The notes under the pieces: model-generated | What the model was told of the DNA's origin: nothing | Databases searched by the model: none | What the model saw: the letters and a program-made list of their open reading frames with translations, nothing else | Shown: in pieces, positions 63,505 to 64,000 of the stretch | Position numbering within the stretch: position 1 is the first letter of the stretch | How the letters are laid out: each line of letters starts with the position of its first letter | Translations under genes and position numbers: made by a program | Assembly (NCBI GenBank): GCA_963700895.1 | Contig: CAVOZI010000012.1 | Span: 62,001 to 126,000 of the forward strand | Origin: Anderseniella sp963700895 | GTDB taxonomy: Bacteria; Pseudomonadota; Alphaproteobacteria; Rhizobiales; Aestuariivirgaceae | Direction of reading: 5' to 3' | Length of the DNA: 64,000 nucleotides

Positions 63505-64000
63505 ATGTCACCACAGGCACCACGCGGGCAGGACGGCATCGGCAAGGCGCTCGGCGCCAGCCGGACAGCTGTCATGTCGACAGCCGTCTTCAGCCTGATC
63601 ATCAACCTGCTGATGCTTACCGGTCCGCTGTTCATGCTGCAGGTCTATGACCGGGTGCTGACCAGCGGCTCCGTGCCGACGCTGCTGGCGCTGGTGATGC
63701 TCGTCTGCATCCTTTACGGGCTGTATGGATTTCTCGAGTTCATCCGCGCCAGAGTGATGATGCGCGTTGGCCGCTCGCTTGACGAGAACCTGCGGGCGCG
63801 GGTGTTCGACATCGTCAGCCTGCACGCGCTCAAGGGCGATCCCAAGGTCCGCCTCACCCCGGTCAACGACCTGCTGACGTTGCGCCAGTTCCTGTCGGGA
63901 CCGGGGCCGTTCTCGTTCTTCGACATGCCATGGGCGCCGGTTTACCTGGCCGTGATCTTCATGCTGCATCCGGTGCTCGGGCTCGCCTCGACGGCAGCCG
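63505..64000 (+). CDS. Type I secretion ABC exporter (N-terminal part)
   Basis: The frame runs from ATG 63505 off the end of the window (165 residues seen). TAVFSLIINLLMLTGPLFML then QVYDRVLTSGSVPTLLALVM is the first membrane segment and conserved loop of PrtD/HlyB-type permease-ATPases; FDIVSLHALKGDP and LRQFLSGPGPFSFFDMPWAP are further marks of the PrsD/AprD group. The ATPase domain should follow outside the window. It would pair with a membrane-fusion protein and a TolC-type channel; a tolC gene is at 40166. Confidence 0.88.
   Translation, partial: MSPQAPRGQDGIGKALGASRTAVMSTAVFSLIINLLMLTGPLFMLQVYDRVLTSGSVPTLLALVMLVCILYGLYGFLEFIRARVMMRVGRSLDENLRARVFDIVSLHALKGDPKVRLTPVNDLLTLRQFLSGPGPFSFFDMPWAPVYLAVIFMLHPVLGLASTAA

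Overview
The window looks like a GC-rich chromosome segment from an alphaproteobacterium, most likely of the Rhizobiales/Hyphomicrobiales. This is judged from gene content and neighbourhood, not from any search. The supporting points are a gyrA-coaD-PPIase-PPIase-queA-tgt cluster, a pcm-like/tolC/popZ-like/valS series, a secF-Mth938-squalene-synthase-like trio (the last two related to mitochondrial complex I assembly factors), BA14K and DUF2147 small envelope proteins, and an alphaproteobacterial GAAC-N7-GAAC SOS box in front of ssb.

Layout. 1-7.2 kb: end of secF, trmFO, a GcvA-like LysR regulator and uvrA. 7.2-14.9 kb: a winged-helix regulator divergent from an outer-membrane barrel gene, a decayed serine hydrolase, a DUF1326-DUF2182-DUF1326 operon, a cupin, an IS5-type relic and a frameshifted LysR gene. 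14.9-19.6 kb: gatB, then GNAT, endonuclease/exonuclease/phosphatase and GST genes and two small genes. 19.76-27.85 kb: an 8.0-kb genomic island in the 3' end of tRNA-Ser(GCT), bounded by a 15-bp direct repeat. It carries an IS3 element, a 1121-residue SAM/cyclase/ATPase/TPR protein, a PPK2 kinase, small phage-like genes and a tyrosine integrase that has lost its catalytic C-terminus. 27.9-33.9 kb: MBL hydrolase, aminotransferase, a stand-alone Card1/DUF1887-like nuclease, quinone reductase, a trypsin-like lipoprotein without its serine, tRNA-Cys and a pcm-like methyltransferase. 33.9-40.2 kb: an accessory block of small exported proteins, an HGG-motif gene pair and gene relics, lying between pcm and tolC. 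40.2-45.7 kb: tolC, popZ-like, valS. 45.7-47.2 kb: an IS30 element nested in a GIY-YIG gene that is itself framed by inverted palindromic repeats. 47.3-64 kb: a BesD/HalD-like oxygenase, YkgJ, LysR, RidA, ssb with its SOS box, gyrA, coaD, two cyclophilins, queA, tgt, desaturase, a methyltransferase with an internal stop, a tail-anchored CoxG-like protein and the start of a type I secretion ABC exporter.

The core genes cover DNA topology and repair (gyrA, ssb, uvrA), translation and tRNA modification (gatB, valS, trmFO, queA, tgt) and the envelope (secF, tolC, popZ-like). Gene decay is conspicuous: eight genes carry a nonsense codon, frameshift, truncation or insertion. They cluster in accessory stretches, while the housekeeping genes are intact. 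No CRISPR array or rRNA was seen.
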